A DNA stretch of 64,000 bases, taken from NCBI GenBank assembly GCA_013284265.1, contig JABTBR010000038.1, positions 1 through 64,000 of the forward strand, written 5' to 3'. How positions within the stretch are numbered: the stretch's first letter is position 1; every line of letters begins with the position of its first letter. A program made the position numbers and the translations under genes. The notes below the pieces were generated by a model. That model was not told the origin of the DNA, made no database searches, and was given only the letters and a program-made list of their open reading frames with translations. Origin of the DNA: Oxalobacteraceae bacterium (GTDB taxonomy: Bacteria > Pseudomonadota > Gammaproteobacteria > Burkholderiales > Burkholderiaceae_D). Shown here in pieces: positions 28,107-36,540 of the stretch.

Positions 28107-28176
28107 GGCACCTAGCGGTACGCCTGCCGGCGCGCTAGCGGGCTTGGCCAATGTCGCGGCCAGCGCGGGGGCGCGG

Positions 28177-28440
28177 CTAGACAAGCCAGCCTCGCTGCTG
28201 CGCTTCGGCCACGAAGGCCTGCACATCCGCTTCCAGGCCGCTGGCCTGGAATGCCGTTTCCAGCTCGCTGACGATCTCGTCCACGGCGCGCCTGCCATCG
28301 CAGCGCTTCAGGATTTCCGCCGCGCTGGGATTGAGCCGCACCAGCCCTTCCGGATACAGCAGCACATACGCCTGCTGGCTCTCTTCCCATTGCAGGCGAA
28401 ACAGCCTGGACAGTTTTGGCGCCATCACGTCGGTTTGCAC
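28177..28440 (-). CDS. pqqD: PqqA-binding chaperone
   Basis: Small peptide chaperone that binds PqqA and presents it to PqqE. The 87-residue protein has the family pattern PKLSRLFRLQWEESQ, YVLLYPEGLVRLNPSAAEIL, a DGRRAVDEIV helix and a C-terminal AQQRGWLV. A GTG at 28440 is the likely start: AAGGAG lies six bases before it, whereas the ATG six codons later has no ribosome site. It starts 14 bp after pqqC and its stop touches the possible early start of pqqE. It is a separate gene here, not fused to pqqC or pqqE as in some organisms. Confidence 0.93.
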   Translation of the reverse strand: MQTDVMAPKLSRLFRLQWEESQQAYVLLYPEGLVRLNPSAAEILKRCDGRRAVDEIVSELETAFQASGLEADVQAFVAEAQQRGWLV

Positions 28441-28453
28441 GGCGATCTCCTTG

Positions 28454-29170
28454 TCAGTCGTAAGCCAGTGCGATCGCATCCATCATCGACCACAGCACAT
28501 CGAGCTTGAATTGCAAAATATCGAGAGCGCGCTCCTGCTGCTCGCGCGTGATGAAATGGCCCAGCGTCACATGCAAGCCATGCTCCACATCGCGCTCGGC
28601 CAGCGAAATGCGACTGCGGAAATAGGCCAGCCCCTCCGGGTCTATCCAGGGATAGTTGCTGGGCCAGCTAGCCAGCCTGTCTTTATGAATTCGCGGCGCG
28701 AACATTTCGGTCAGCGAAGAGCAGACGCCCTCCTGCCACGGCGCGCGCCGCGCGAAGTTCAGGTAGGCATCGACAGCGAAGCGCACACCGGGCAGCACAT
28801 GCTGCAACGACCACAGCTCCGCGCGCGGAATGCCGACCGCTTCACCCAGCCGCACCCAGGCTTCGATGCCGCCCTCGTTGCCGCCATGACCGTCATGGTC
28901 GAGGATGCGCAAGGTCCACAGGCGCCGGGTCGCGCGGTCAGGGCAGTTGGCCAGGATCGCCGCATCCTTCCGCGGAATATTGATCTGGTAGTAAAAACGA
29001 TTGGCCACCCAGCCACGAATCTGCTCCGGGCTCAGTACGCCCTGCTGCATGCGGATATTGAAGGGATGGTGGATGTGGTAGCACGCCTCTTTTGCCAGCA
29101 GCTGCTCGGTGAAGGTCTGCTTGTCCCAGCGCGGCTGGCAGCCCAGCTCCTGTCTCGACATCATATTCAT
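28454..29170 (-). CDS. pqqC: Pyrroloquinoline-quinone synthase
   Basis: Cofactor-less oxidase that closes the ring and performs the eight-electron oxidation giving PQQ. The 238-residue all-helical protein has YHIHHPFNIRMQQG, WVANRFYYQINIPRKDAAIL, ILDHDGHGGNEGGIEAW, RFAVDAYLNFAR and the C-terminal YFRSRISLAERDVEHGL, all hallmarks of PqqC. Its ATG overlaps the pqqB stop by four bases (ATGA), with GGAG eight bases ahead inside pqqB. Length is normal. Confidence 0.97.
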   Translation of the reverse strand: MNMMSRQELGCQPRWDKQTFTEQLLAKEACYHIHHPFNIRMQQGVLSPEQIRGWVANRFYYQINIPRKDAAILANCPDRATRRLWTLRILDHDGHGGNEGGIEAWVRLGEAVGIPRAELWSLQHVLPGVRFAVDAYLNFARRAPWQEGVCSSLTEMFAPRIHKDRLASWPSNYPWIDPEGLAYFRSRISLAERDVEHGLHVTLGHFITREQQERALDILQFKLDVLWSMMDAIALAYD

Positions 29171-30087
29171 AAGATGATCTCCATACCGTCATAAGCCAGC
29201 TCGACGCCGTGCCGGACCAGCGTGGCGTGCTGCTCCGAGTCTTCGTCAAGAATGGGGTTGGTGTTATTAATGTGGATCAGAATCTTGCGCGTGGCCGTCA
29301 TCGCCTCGAGCACATCGAGCATGCCGCCCGGCCCGGATTGCGGCAGATGACCCATCGCGGCGGCCGGCTTGCTTGAAAAGCCCAGGCTGATCATTTCGTC
29401 TTCGGTCCAGAAGGTGCCGTCCACCATCAGGCAGTCGGCCGCGCGCATCGCCGCTTGCGTGGCCGCGTCGATGCTGCCCAGTCCGGGTGCATAGAACAGC
29501 TTGCCGCCGGTGAGCAAATCCTCGACCAGCAGGCCGATGTTGTCGCCCGGCTCGGGCCGCTCACGGTGGGGCGAATAGGGTGGCGCCTTGCTGTGCAAGG
29601 GAACCGGCGTGATCCGTATGCCTTCCAGCGCCGGCATCGCAAAAGCCTGGCCGATGCCATCGTTGATCGGCAGCGGCTGCCATTGCACGCCGCAGTAGTG
29701 CGACAGCACCTTGGCCAGCGGATAACCAGTCTGCAAGTCTTCCCACACGGAGGCGCTGCAATACAGGGGAATGCGCGGCCCTTCGCGCAGCATCATCAGC
29801 CCGGTCACATGATCGACCTGAGCGTCCATCAAGAGTACGGCGGCAATGCCGCTGTCGCGCGCACCGCGTGCCGGTTGCAGCGCGGGGGTGGCACGGATCT
29901 GGGTCAGGATATCGGGGGAGGCATTGACCAGCAGCCAGTCGCTGCCGTTGGCCGAGATGGCGATGGACGATTGCGTGCGGGCGCGGCTGTTGATACTGCC
30001 TTTGCGCAGGCCGTCGCAGTTGCGGCAATTGCAGTTCCATTGAGGGTAGCCGCCGCCTGCCGCGGAACCAAGAACGATGATTTTCAT
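29167..30087 (-). CDS. pqqB: PQQ biosynthesis protein PqqB (metallo-beta-lactamase fold)
   Basis: Metallo-beta-lactamase-fold protein proposed to hydroxylate the tyrosine of the cross-linked PqqA precursor. The 306-residue protein starts MKIIVLGSAAGGGYPQWNC with the CNCRNC cysteine set, DAQVDHVTGLM (metal-site region), GDNIGLLVEDL, DGTFWTEDEM and IHINNTNPILDEDS. The ATG at 30087 marks the start of homology. It follows pqqA by 63 bp and overlaps pqqC. Confidence 0.96.
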   Translation of the reverse strand: MKIIVLGSAAGGGYPQWNCNCRNCDGLRKGSINSRARTQSSIAISANGSDWLLVNASPDILTQIRATPALQPARGARDSGIAAVLLMDAQVDHVTGLMMLREGPRIPLYCSASVWEDLQTGYPLAKVLSHYCGVQWQPLPINDGIGQAFAMPALEGIRITPVPLHSKAPPYSPHRERPEPGDNIGLLVEDLLTGGKLFYAPGLGSIDAATQAAMRAADCLMVDGTFWTEDEMISLGFSSKPAAAMGHLPQSGPGGMLDVLEAMTATRKILIHINNTNPILDEDSEQHATLVRHGVELAYDGMEIIL

Positions 30088-30150
30088 GGGATCTCGAATC
30101 GGGTGCCGGACTGGCCGCCACCTCACAATGGCGGCCAGTCCGGGTGCCGC

Positions 30151-30225
30151 TTAGCGGTTGGCGATGTACAGCGTGATTTCAAAACCGAAACGGAAATCGA
30201 TGAACTCTGGTTTGCTCCATTGCAT
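30151..30225 (-). CDS. pqqA: PQQ precursor peptide PqqA
   Basis: A 24-residue ribosomal peptide, the carbon and nitrogen source of PQQ. The frame reads MQWSKPEFIDFRFGFEITLY followed by IANR. It holds the essential glutamate (16) and tyrosine (20) spaced E-x3-Y, which PqqE joins. CAGGAGACAGCC precedes the ATG, a strong ribosome site, as expected for a peptide made in excess. It is the first gene of pqqABCDE. Confidence 0.97.
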   Translation of the reverse strand: MQWSKPEFIDFRFGFEITLYIANR

Positions 30226-30303
30226 GGCTGTCTCCTGGATGTAGATATAGGGAATGGCCGCTTCGACGCCAGCTACGGTTCCGAAACGATCAGCACTATC
30301 TAC

Positions 30304-30317
30304 GCAAGTTCCATGCC
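30304..30317 (-). promoter_or_regulatory. Candidate sigma-54 promoter of pqqABCDE
   Basis: The minus strand reads GGCATGGAACTTGC, matching the -24/-12 pattern GGCAxG-N4-TTGC with the exact GG-N10-GC spacing. It would start transcription about 65 bases before pqqA. No sigma-70 pair of comparable quality was seen here. Confidence 0.5.
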
Positions 30318-30318
30318 G

Positions 30319-30334
30319 CAAGCATCAATGCTTG
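30319..30334. promoter_or_regulatory. Perfect palindrome beside the pqqA promoter
   Basis: CAAGCAT and ATGCTTG arms with a two-base spacer, one base beyond the -24 element. It could be an operator or a small hairpin near the end of the upstream transcript. Confidence 0.45.
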
Positions 30335-30409
30335 AGACGTGCCGCCGCCCGGCGCAACACTGCGCCAGGGCTCAACAAGGGTGTTTCGAAATGGAACAGT
30401 GCGCGGTGT

Positions 30410-30943
30410 TCAGCGCTGGCGCAGTTTGGCCAGATGGCGGTCCAGGCTGTTGGCGAAGCTCTGACGGTCGGATTGGTTAAAAGCGGCCGGGCCGCCGGTA
30501 TCGACGCCGCTGCCGCGCAGCTCGTCCATGAAGGCGCGCATCGTCAGCATTTGAGCAATGTTGTGCTCGGTATAAAACTCGCCGCGCGGATTCAGCGCGT
30601 AGCCGCCCTTCTTCAGCACATCGGCCGCCAGCGGGATGTCGCCGGTGATGACCAGATCGCCGGGCGCCAGCAGGCGCACGATTTCCTGATCGGCCACGTC
30701 GGCGCCGGACGGCACCTGCACCGAACGGATGAAACGCGAAGGCGGCACCCGCAACAGCTGGTTCGCCACCAGCGTGACCTGGATTTGGGTGCGGTCCGCT
30801 ACGCGGTACAGGATCTCTTTCACCACAGCCGGACAGGCATCGGCATCGACCCAGATGCGCATGGCTGGCGGCTGCGGCGCGGCCTGCGCAGCAGCTTCGG
30901 CAGCTTGCACAGACTCCGGTTGCGGTATGTGTTCCGCCGTCAC
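30410..30943 (-). CDS. UPF0178/DUF188 (YaiI-like) protein
   Basis: A 177-residue protein of the YaiI/YqxD family (DUF188), a PIN-like fold of unconfirmed function. The conserved domain starts MRIWVDADACPAVVKEIL and includes VTLVANQLLRVPPS, SGADVADQEIV, LVITGDIPLAADVLKKG, ALNPRGEFYT and the C-terminal NSLDRHLAKL. About 27 extra residues rich in Ala, Gln and Pro precede it if translation begins at the GTG at 30943. That start is favoured by GGGAG eight bases upstream, inside the end of ruvB, with only two bases between the genes. An internal ATG at 30862 would give the family's usual length. It is probably co-transcribed with ruvCAB. Confidence 0.88.
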   Translation of the reverse strand: MTAEHIPQPESVQAAEAAAQAAPQPPAMRIWVDADACPAVVKEILYRVADRTQIQVTLVANQLLRVPPSRFIRSVQVPSGADVADQEIVRLLAPGDLVITGDIPLAADVLKKGGYALNPRGEFYTEHNIAQMLTMRAFMDELRGSGVDTGGPAAFNQSDRQSFANSLDRHLAKLRQR

Positions 30944-30945
30944 GT

Positions 30946-32001
30946 TTAGCTCTCCCACAGTTCGCCGTTCGGATTGGTGCGCGGCGGATTGATGCCGAAG
31001 TGCCGGTAGGCGGCCGGCGTCGCCACCCTTCCGCGCGGCGTGCGCTGCAGGAAGCCCTGCTGGATCAGATAGGGTTCCAGCACGTCTTCAATGGTATCGG
31101 CCGCCTCGCCGATGGCAGCCGCCAGATTGCCGATACCGACCGGGCCACCGCCGAATTTATACAGCACCGCTTCAAGCAGCTTGCGGTCCATCACGTCGAA
31201 GCCGACCGTATCCACATCGAGCATCACCAGTGCCGCGTCGGCCACTTCCTTGGTGATATCGCCATTGGCCTTGACCTCGGCATAGTCGCGCACGCGGCGC
31301 AGCAGGCGGTTGGCGATACGCGGCGTGCCGCGCGCGCGGCGGGCAATTTCCACCGCGCCGTCCGGATGGATATTCGCCTTCAACAGTGCCGCGCTGCGCG
31401 TGACGATCTTGGTCAGTTCCTCGGTGTTATAGAACTCCAGCCGTGCCACGATGCCGAAGCGGTCGCGCAGCGGATTGGTCAGCATGCCGGCGCGGGTGGT
31501 CGCGCCTACCAGCGTGAACGGTTGCAGGTCGAGCTTGACCGAGCGGGCCGCAGGGCCTTCGCCGATCATGATATCGATCTGGTAGTCCTCCAGCGCCGGG
31601 TACAGGATTTCTTCCACCACCGGCGACAGGCGGTGAATCTCGTCGATGAACAGCACATCGTTCGCTTCCAGATTGGTCAGGATCGCCGCCAGGTCGCCCG
31701 GACGCTCCAGCACCGGGCCGGAAGTCTGGCGCATATTCACGCCCATCTCGCGCGCGATGATGTTGGCCAGCGTGGTCTTGCCCAGACCCGGCGGACCGAA
31801 CAGCAAGGTGTGGTCGAGCGCCTCCTTGCGGTTGCGCGCCGCCGCGATAAAGATTTCCAGCTGATCGCGGATCTTGGCCTGCCCGACATATTCATCGAGA
31901 TGCTTGGGGCGCAGGGCGCGTTCGATCGCCTCTTCATTCGGCGACGAGGGCGCCGCGTCGATGATGCGCTGTTCGGTGAAGTTGTCGGTCTGGATGCTCA
32001 T
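30946..32001 (-). CDS. ruvB: Holliday junction branch migration helicase RuvB
   Basis: AAA+ motor that, with RuvA, drives Holliday junction branch migration during recombination and fork repair. The 351-residue protein has Walker A GPPGLGKTT, Walker B LFIDEIHRL, sensor TLVGATTRAG, the arginine-finger region NPLRDRFGI and a C-terminal winged helix (GFLQRTPRGRVAT). Length is as in other proteobacteria. It follows ruvA by six bases. Confidence 0.98.
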   Translation of the reverse strand: MSIQTDNFTEQRIIDAAPSSPNEEAIERALRPKHLDEYVGQAKIRDQLEIFIAAARNRKEALDHTLLFGPPGLGKTTLANIIAREMGVNMRQTSGPVLERPGDLAAILTNLEANDVLFIDEIHRLSPVVEEILYPALEDYQIDIMIGEGPAARSVKLDLQPFTLVGATTRAGMLTNPLRDRFGIVARLEFYNTEELTKIVTRSAALLKANIHPDGAVEIARRARGTPRIANRLLRRVRDYAEVKANGDITKEVADAALVMLDVDTVGFDVMDRKLLEAVLYKFGGGPVGIGNLAAAIGEAADTIEDVLEPYLIQQGFLQRTPRGRVATPAAYRHFGINPPRTNPNGELWES

Positions 32002-32007
32002 GAATGC

Positions 32008-32586
32008 TTAACCTTTGGAGAGCGCTTTCAGCGCCAGCTTGATGCCGTCCGATACGCCGCTGCCGGCCGGAACTTTCTTCAGTGCCAGCAGGGCTTCCTT
32101 GTCGGAGTAACCCAGCGCCAGCAGCGCATTCAGGATATCAGATTGCGAGTCCGGCACCGCGTGCGCACCACCGGCACCGATATCGGCGCCCAGCTTGCCT
32201 TTGAGTTCGAGCAGCAGGCGCTCGGCGGTTTTCTTGCCGATGCCCGGCACCTTCATCAAGCGGCCCGATTCCTGCAAGGTCACGGCCTGGGCCAGGTCGC
32301 TGATCGTCATGCCCGACAGAATCGACAGCGCGGTGCGCGCGCCGACGCCGGTAATCTTGATCAGCTGGCGGAACACCGCGCGTTCCTCGGCATTGCCGAA
32401 GCCAAACAGCAGGTGGGCATCCTCGCGGATCGCCTGGTGGGTAAACAGCACCACTTTCTCGCCGACGCCGGGCAGATTGTAAAACGTGCTCATCGACACA
32501 TCGACTTCATAGCCGACGCCGCCGCAGTCGACCAGCAGTTGGGGCGGATTTTTTTCCAGCAGAACGCCGGAGAGACGACCGATCAT
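32008..32586 (-). CDS. ruvA: Holliday junction branch migration complex subunit RuvA
   Basis: Tetrameric protein that holds the four-way junction and recruits RuvB. The 192-residue protein starts MIGRLSGVLLEKNPP, with the OB-fold domain, two helix-hairpin-helix motifs (FRQLIKITGVGARTALSIL and LMKVPGIGKKTAERLLLEL) and the C-terminal RuvB-contact domain (ILNALLALGYSDKEALLALK). The ATG at 32586 was chosen because the upstream residues are not conserved. It lies 37 bp after ruvC in the same operon. Confidence 0.97.
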   Translation of the reverse strand: MIGRLSGVLLEKNPPQLLVDCGGVGYEVDVSMSTFYNLPGVGEKVVLFTHQAIREDAHLLFGFGNAEERAVFRQLIKITGVGARTALSILSGMTISDLAQAVTLQESGRLMKVPGIGKKTAERLLLELKGKLGADIGAGGAHAVPDSQSDILNALLALGYSDKEALLALKKVPAGSGVSDGIKLALKALSKG

Positions 32587-32623
32587 CGTATTGCCTTTAC
32601 GGGAAAAGAAGTAAACACCCGCC

Positions 32624-33160
32624 TCAGCCAACCAGACGGCCGCGCTTCATGCGCAGACCGCCAAGGGCGGGGGCGAGCGCGCTGACCAGCGCCAGCGTAT
32701 CGTGAGTGTTGGCATGGCAGATCGCCACGCCGAGGGCATCGGCCGCGTCGGTGCCGGGCAGGCCGGGCAGCATCAGCAGCCTGGCCACCATCTGCTGCAC
32801 CTGCTCCTTGGCCGCCTTGCCGTGGCCGGTGACAGCCTGCTTGACCTGCAGCGCCGTGTATTCGGCCACCTCCAGCTCGGCGTCCACCAGCGCACAGATG
32901 GCCGCGCCGCGGGCTTGCCCGAGCAGCAGGGTCGACTGGGGATTAACGTTGACGAAGACTTTTTCGATGGCCGCGCAATCGGGCCGGTAGGTGGCGGCCA
33001 CTTCCGCGATACTGCGCAGAATGACCTTCAGACGCGCCGGCAGCTCGCCCTCGCCGCTCTTGATGGTGCCCGAAGCGATGTAGCGCAGCTTGTTGCCCTG
33101 CTTGTCGATGACGCCAAAGCCGGTCGTGCGCAAGCCTGGGTCGATGCCGAGAATAATCAT
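32624..33160 (-). CDS. ruvC: Crossover junction endodeoxyribonuclease RuvC
   Basis: Resolves Holliday junctions by paired nicking. The 178-residue RNase H-fold protein shows the catalytic acidic residues in MIILGIDPGLRTTGFGV, AIEKVFVN and LPGTDAADALGVAICHA, plus VKQAVTGHGKAAKEQV. The ATG at 33160 has no Shine-Dalgarno; a promoter with a -10 ending six bases earlier suggests a leaderless or nearly leaderless message. The frame continues upstream but the added residues are not conserved. It is first of ruvC-ruvA-ruvB. Confidence 0.97.
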   Translation of the reverse strand: MIILGIDPGLRTTGFGVIDKQGNKLRYIASGTIKSGEGELPARLKVILRSIAEVAATYRPDCAAIEKVFVNVNPQSTLLLGQARGAAICALVDAELEVAEYTALQVKQAVTGHGKAAKEQVQQMVARLLMLPGLPGTDAADALGVAICHANTHDTLALVSALAPALGGLRMKRGRLVG

Positions 33161-33166
33161 CGTCAG

Positions 33167-33195
33167 ATTGTATGCACTAAGGCAAGCGGCGGCAA
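33167..33195 (-). promoter_or_regulatory. Promoter of ruvCAB, leaderless start
   Basis: On the minus strand TTGCCG (33190-33195) and TACAAT (33167-33172) are 17 bp apart. Six bases, CTGACG, separate the -10 from the ruvC ATG, so the transcript would begin at the start codon. A hairpin with GCGGCGGC/GCCGCCGC arms overlaps the -35 side and may belong to the end of purH. Confidence 0.6.
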
Positions 33196-33310
33196 GGAGC
33201 CGCCGCTGAAAGCTGCCGCGCACGGCGGCAGCAAGCCGGAATCAAGGTGTGCGTCAAAAAGAACGCGGCGCGGCGCAAAGCCCCGGCCGCGGTCTTTCTG
33301 AGACGAGGTC

Positions 33311-34897
33311 TTAGTGGCGGAAATGACGGGTGCCGGTGTACAGCATAACGACGCCGCGTTCGTCAGCCGCATCGATCACTTCCTGGTCGCGCATCGAACC
33401 GCCCGGCTGGATTACGCAGGTCGCGCCAGCGTCAACAACAACGTCCAGGCCATCGCGGAACGGGAAGAAGGCATCCGACGCCACCACCGAACCGGCCAGC
33501 GCCAGACCGGCGTTCTGGGCCTTGATCGAAGCGATACGGGCCGAATCGATACGGCTCATCTGGCCAGCACCCACGCCCAGGGTCATATTGTTACCGCAGA
33601 ACACGATCGCGTTCGACTTGACGTACTTGGCCACGCGCCAGGCGAACATCAGGTCTTGCAGCTGTTGCTGGGTAGGTTGCAGCTTGGTCACCACTTTCAG
33701 GTCACCGATCAGCACGTTCTTCGAGTCGGCCGACTGCACCAGCAGGCCGCCGCCGACGCGCTTGAAGTCCATCGCGTTGACGCCATTGCCCAGCGGGATT
33801 TCCAGCAGACGCACGTTCTGCTTGGCCGACAGGATCTGTTTCGCTTCGGCCGAGAACGATGGCGCGATCAGCACTTCGACGAACAGCTTGGCCAGTTCGG
33901 TGGCGGCAACGCCGTCCACTTCGGTGTTGAAGGCGATGATGCCGCCGAAAGCCGAGGTCGGATCGGTCTGCAGCGCGCGCTTGTACGCGTCGGCCGCATC
34001 GCTACCCAGGGCCACGCCGCATGGATTGGCATGCTTGACGATCACGCAGGCCGCGCTCTGGTCGAAGCCGCCCATGCTCTTGACGCATTCCCATGCCGCA
34101 TCGGCATCGGCGATATTGTTGTACGACAACTCTTTACCTTGCAGCTGGCGGTAGTTGCCCAGCGCGCCTTCGGTGGCGTGCAGGTCGCGGTAGAAGGCGG
34201 CGGTCTGGTGCGGGTTCTCGCCGTAGCGCATGTCCTGCACTTTTTCAAACGCCACGTTCAGGGTTTGCGGGTAGGTGTTGCGGCTGGCGTGGGCCTTGGT
34301 CGGGCCCAGGCTGGTCAGGTAGTTGGTGATGGCGCCGTCGTACTGGGCCGTGTGCGCGTAGACCTTGGTGGCCAGCGTGAAACGGGTGTCGTAGCTGACA
34401 TAGCCAGGCGCGTTGTCGGTGGTCTTCATTTCCGCCAGCACCACGCCGTAGTCGGCCGGGTCGCAGATGACGATCACGTCCTTATGGTTCTTGGCAGCCG
34501 AACGCAGCATGGCCGGGCCGCCGATGTCGATGTTCTCGATCGCGTCTTCCAGCGTGCAGCTGTCCTTGGCCACGGTGGCCTGGAAAGGATACAGATTGAC
34601 CACCACCAGATCGATGGTCGGAATAGCGTGCTCTTCCAGCTTGGCCATGTGCTCAGGGAAATCGCGACGGGCCAGGATGCCGCCATGCACTTTCGGGTGC
34701 AGGGTCTTGACGCGGCCGTCGAGCATCTCCGGGAAACCGGTGTAGTCGGCCACCTCGGTCACCGCCACGCCGTTGTCGGCCAGCAGTTTGGCGGTGCCGC
34801 CGGTGGACAGGATGTTGACGCCCATGGCGGACAGTGCGCGGGCAAAGTCCAGCACGCCGGTTTTGTCGGAGACGGAGATGAGAGCTTGTTTGATCAT
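33311..34897 (-). CDS. purH: Bifunctional AICAR transformylase / IMP cyclohydrolase
   Basis: Catalyses the last two steps of IMP synthesis: formyl transfer to AICAR, then ring closure. The 528-residue protein has the N-terminal cyclohydrolase domain (MIKQALISVSDKTGVLDFA, ILSTGGTAKLLADNG, GRVKTLHPKVHGGIL, VNLYPF) and the C-terminal transformylase domain (LRYGENPHQTA in the form MRYGENPHQTAAFY, GKELSYNN, IVKHANPCGVA, KSNAIVF, GAGQMSRID, SDAFFPFRDG, IQPGGSMRD). The ATG at 34897 follows the non-conserved end of an open frame. It lies 87 bp after fis in the dusB-fis-purH order typical of betaproteobacteria. Confidence 0.98.
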   Translation of the reverse strand: MIKQALISVSDKTGVLDFARALSAMGVNILSTGGTAKLLADNGVAVTEVADYTGFPEMLDGRVKTLHPKVHGGILARRDFPEHMAKLEEHAIPTIDLVVVNLYPFQATVAKDSCTLEDAIENIDIGGPAMLRSAAKNHKDVIVICDPADYGVVLAEMKTTDNAPGYVSYDTRFTLATKVYAHTAQYDGAITNYLTSLGPTKAHASRNTYPQTLNVAFEKVQDMRYGENPHQTAAFYRDLHATEGALGNYRQLQGKELSYNNIADADAAWECVKSMGGFDQSAACVIVKHANPCGVALGSDAADAYKRALQTDPTSAFGGIIAFNTEVDGVAATELAKLFVEVLIAPSFSAEAKQILSAKQNVRLLEIPLGNGVNAMDFKRVGGGLLVQSADSKNVLIGDLKVVTKLQPTQQQLQDLMFAWRVAKYVKSNAIVFCGNNMTLGVGAGQMSRIDSARIASIKAQNAGLALAGSVVASDAFFPFRDGLDVVVDAGATCVIQPGGSMRDQEVIDAADERGVVMLYTGTRHFRH

Positions 34898-34984
34898 GGC
34901 TGTGGCTAGGTGGTTAAGTATTCGGGAGGAGAACATGGCGCCAGCGGCCAGTCTCAGCCACCAATGCCGGAAAGAAGCTCAGGA

Positions 34985-35218
34985 TTACAGCAGGCCGTGC
35001 TCTTGCAGTTTCTTGCGCAAGGTATTGCGGTTGATGCCCAGCATCTGGGCGGCATGCGACTGGTTGCCGTCGGCACGCGTCATGACCACTTCGAGGATGG
35101 GTTTTTCCACCGTCAGCACGACCATGTCGTAGATATTCGATGCTTGCTGCTCGCCCAGGTCATTGAAGTAGTCTTCAAGGCTTTTCTGGACGACTTCCTG
35201 GATACTTTCTTTGCTCAT
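34985..35218 (-). CDS. fis: Fis-family nucleoid-associated DNA-binding protein
   Basis: Small DNA-bending protein that shapes the nucleoid and regulates transcription and site-specific recombination. The 77-residue product has the C-terminal helix-turn-helix NQSHAAQMLGINRNTLRKKL, the Fis signature. The N-terminal beta-hairpin arm of enteric Fis is shortened, as is usual outside gammaproteobacteria. It lies 110 bp after dusB, the same arrangement as the enteric dusB-fis operon. Confidence 0.95.
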   Translation of the reverse strand: MSKESIQEVVQKSLEDYFNDLGEQQASNIYDMVVLTVEKPILEVVMTRADGNQSHAAQMLGINRNTLRKKLQEHGLL

Positions 35219-35328
35219 ATTCTTGTCGTTCGGCTAATTAAACTGTGATGACGCCGGGCCGCGCGGACTGCTCGCGCCTGCCCCTGTAACTACGTGTTGT
35301 GCTTGTTTCTGGTGCCAGTGCGGGCGGC

Positions 35329-36345
35329 TTACGCGGCCTGCAACTCTTCGGAGAGGCGGTATTGTAACCGCTCGCCATGCGTCCATTGCGATTCAAAAAA
35401 TTGGTCGACCGCGAGCAACTGTGTATCGATCGATTCCAGCAGGTTCATTTGCTGGCGGAACTCCTCGCCGCCCGGCAGGTCGCGCACATACCAGCCGATA
35501 TGCTTGCGCGCCGTGCGCACGCCGAGGAACTCGCCATAAAACGCATAGTGGGCGCGCAGGTGTTCGTCCATCAGCGCGCGCACCTCGTCCACATACGGCG
35601 CCGGCAGGTGGGTGCCGGTGCGCAGGAAATGTTCCACTTCGCGGAAGATCCACGGACGCCCTTGCGCGGCGCGGCCGATCATGATGGCGTCCGCGCCCGT
35701 GTAGTCGAGCACATAGCGGGCTTTTTCCGGCGTGGTGATGTCGCCATTGGCCACCACCGGAATCGACACCGACTGCTTGACGGCGGCAATGGTCTCGTAC
35801 TCGGCGTCGCCGGTATAGCCGTCGGCGCGGGTGCGGCCATGCAGGGTCAGCATGGCGATACCGGCGTCCTCGGCGATACGGGCGATCTTCAGCGCATTCT
35901 TGTTCTGGCGATCCCAGCCGGTACGGAACTTCAGCGTGACCGGCACGTCCACGGCCGCGACCACGGCCTTGACGATCTGTTCCACCAGCGCCTCGTTCTG
36001 CAGCAGGGCCGAACCGCACCAGCTATTGCAAACCTTTTTCACCGGGCAACCCATATTGATGTCGATGATCTGGGCGCCGCGTTCCACGTTGAAGCGGGCG
36101 CAGTCGGCCAGGTCCTTCGGGTCGGCGCCGGCGATCTGCACCGCCTTCGGTTCCATTTCGCCGGTGTGGTCGGTGCGGCGCGAACTCTTTTCCGTCGCCC
36201 ACAGGCGCGGATTCGAGGCCGCCATCTCCGATACCGCGTAGCCCGCCCCCAGCTGTTTGCACAGTTGGCGGAAAGGCCGATCCGTCACGCCCGCCATGGG
36301 AGCGACAAAAACGTTGTTGCGCAGTAAATAAGGGCCGATGTGCAC
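35329..36345 (-). CDS. dusB: tRNA-dihydrouridine synthase B
   Basis: Flavin enzyme that reduces uridines in the D-loop of tRNA. The 338-residue protein begins MHIGPYLLRNNVFVAPMAGV, with FMN-binding TIM-barrel motifs: INMGCPVKKVC (catalytic cysteine in GCP), VTLKFRTGWD, LTLHGRTRADGYTG, VVANGDI and MIGRAAQGRPWIF. The C-terminal helical domain binds tRNA. The usual KxAGSALL stretch appears here as SWCGSALLQ, a small local change. It heads the dusB-fis-purH cluster. Confidence 0.96.
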   Translation of the reverse strand: MHIGPYLLRNNVFVAPMAGVTDRPFRQLCKQLGAGYAVSEMAASNPRLWATEKSSRRTDHTGEMEPKAVQIAGADPKDLADCARFNVERGAQIIDINMGCPVKKVCNSWCGSALLQNEALVEQIVKAVVAAVDVPVTLKFRTGWDRQNKNALKIARIAEDAGIAMLTLHGRTRADGYTGDAEYETIAAVKQSVSIPVVANGDITTPEKARYVLDYTGADAIMIGRAAQGRPWIFREVEHFLRTGTHLPAPYVDEVRALMDEHLRAHYAFYGEFLGVRTARKHIGWYVRDLPGGEEFRQQMNLLESIDTQLLAVDQFFESQWTHGERLQYRLSEELQAA

Positions 36346-36540
36346 TGGCTTTACCTGAAATGAGAGAAGGAACCTTCTATTTTAACCGAAGGCCTGCTCA
36401 ATTAATAAGCACTATTTTTGCAACTTGCTGCTCCGCCAGCAACATTGCCCCGTATTTCAGGCAAAAATCCGCACGCGCGTGCGCAAGGCGCAAGGAAACA
36501 GCGGAAGCGCTTCCTTTGCGCAAAGAAAACAGCGGGGAAA

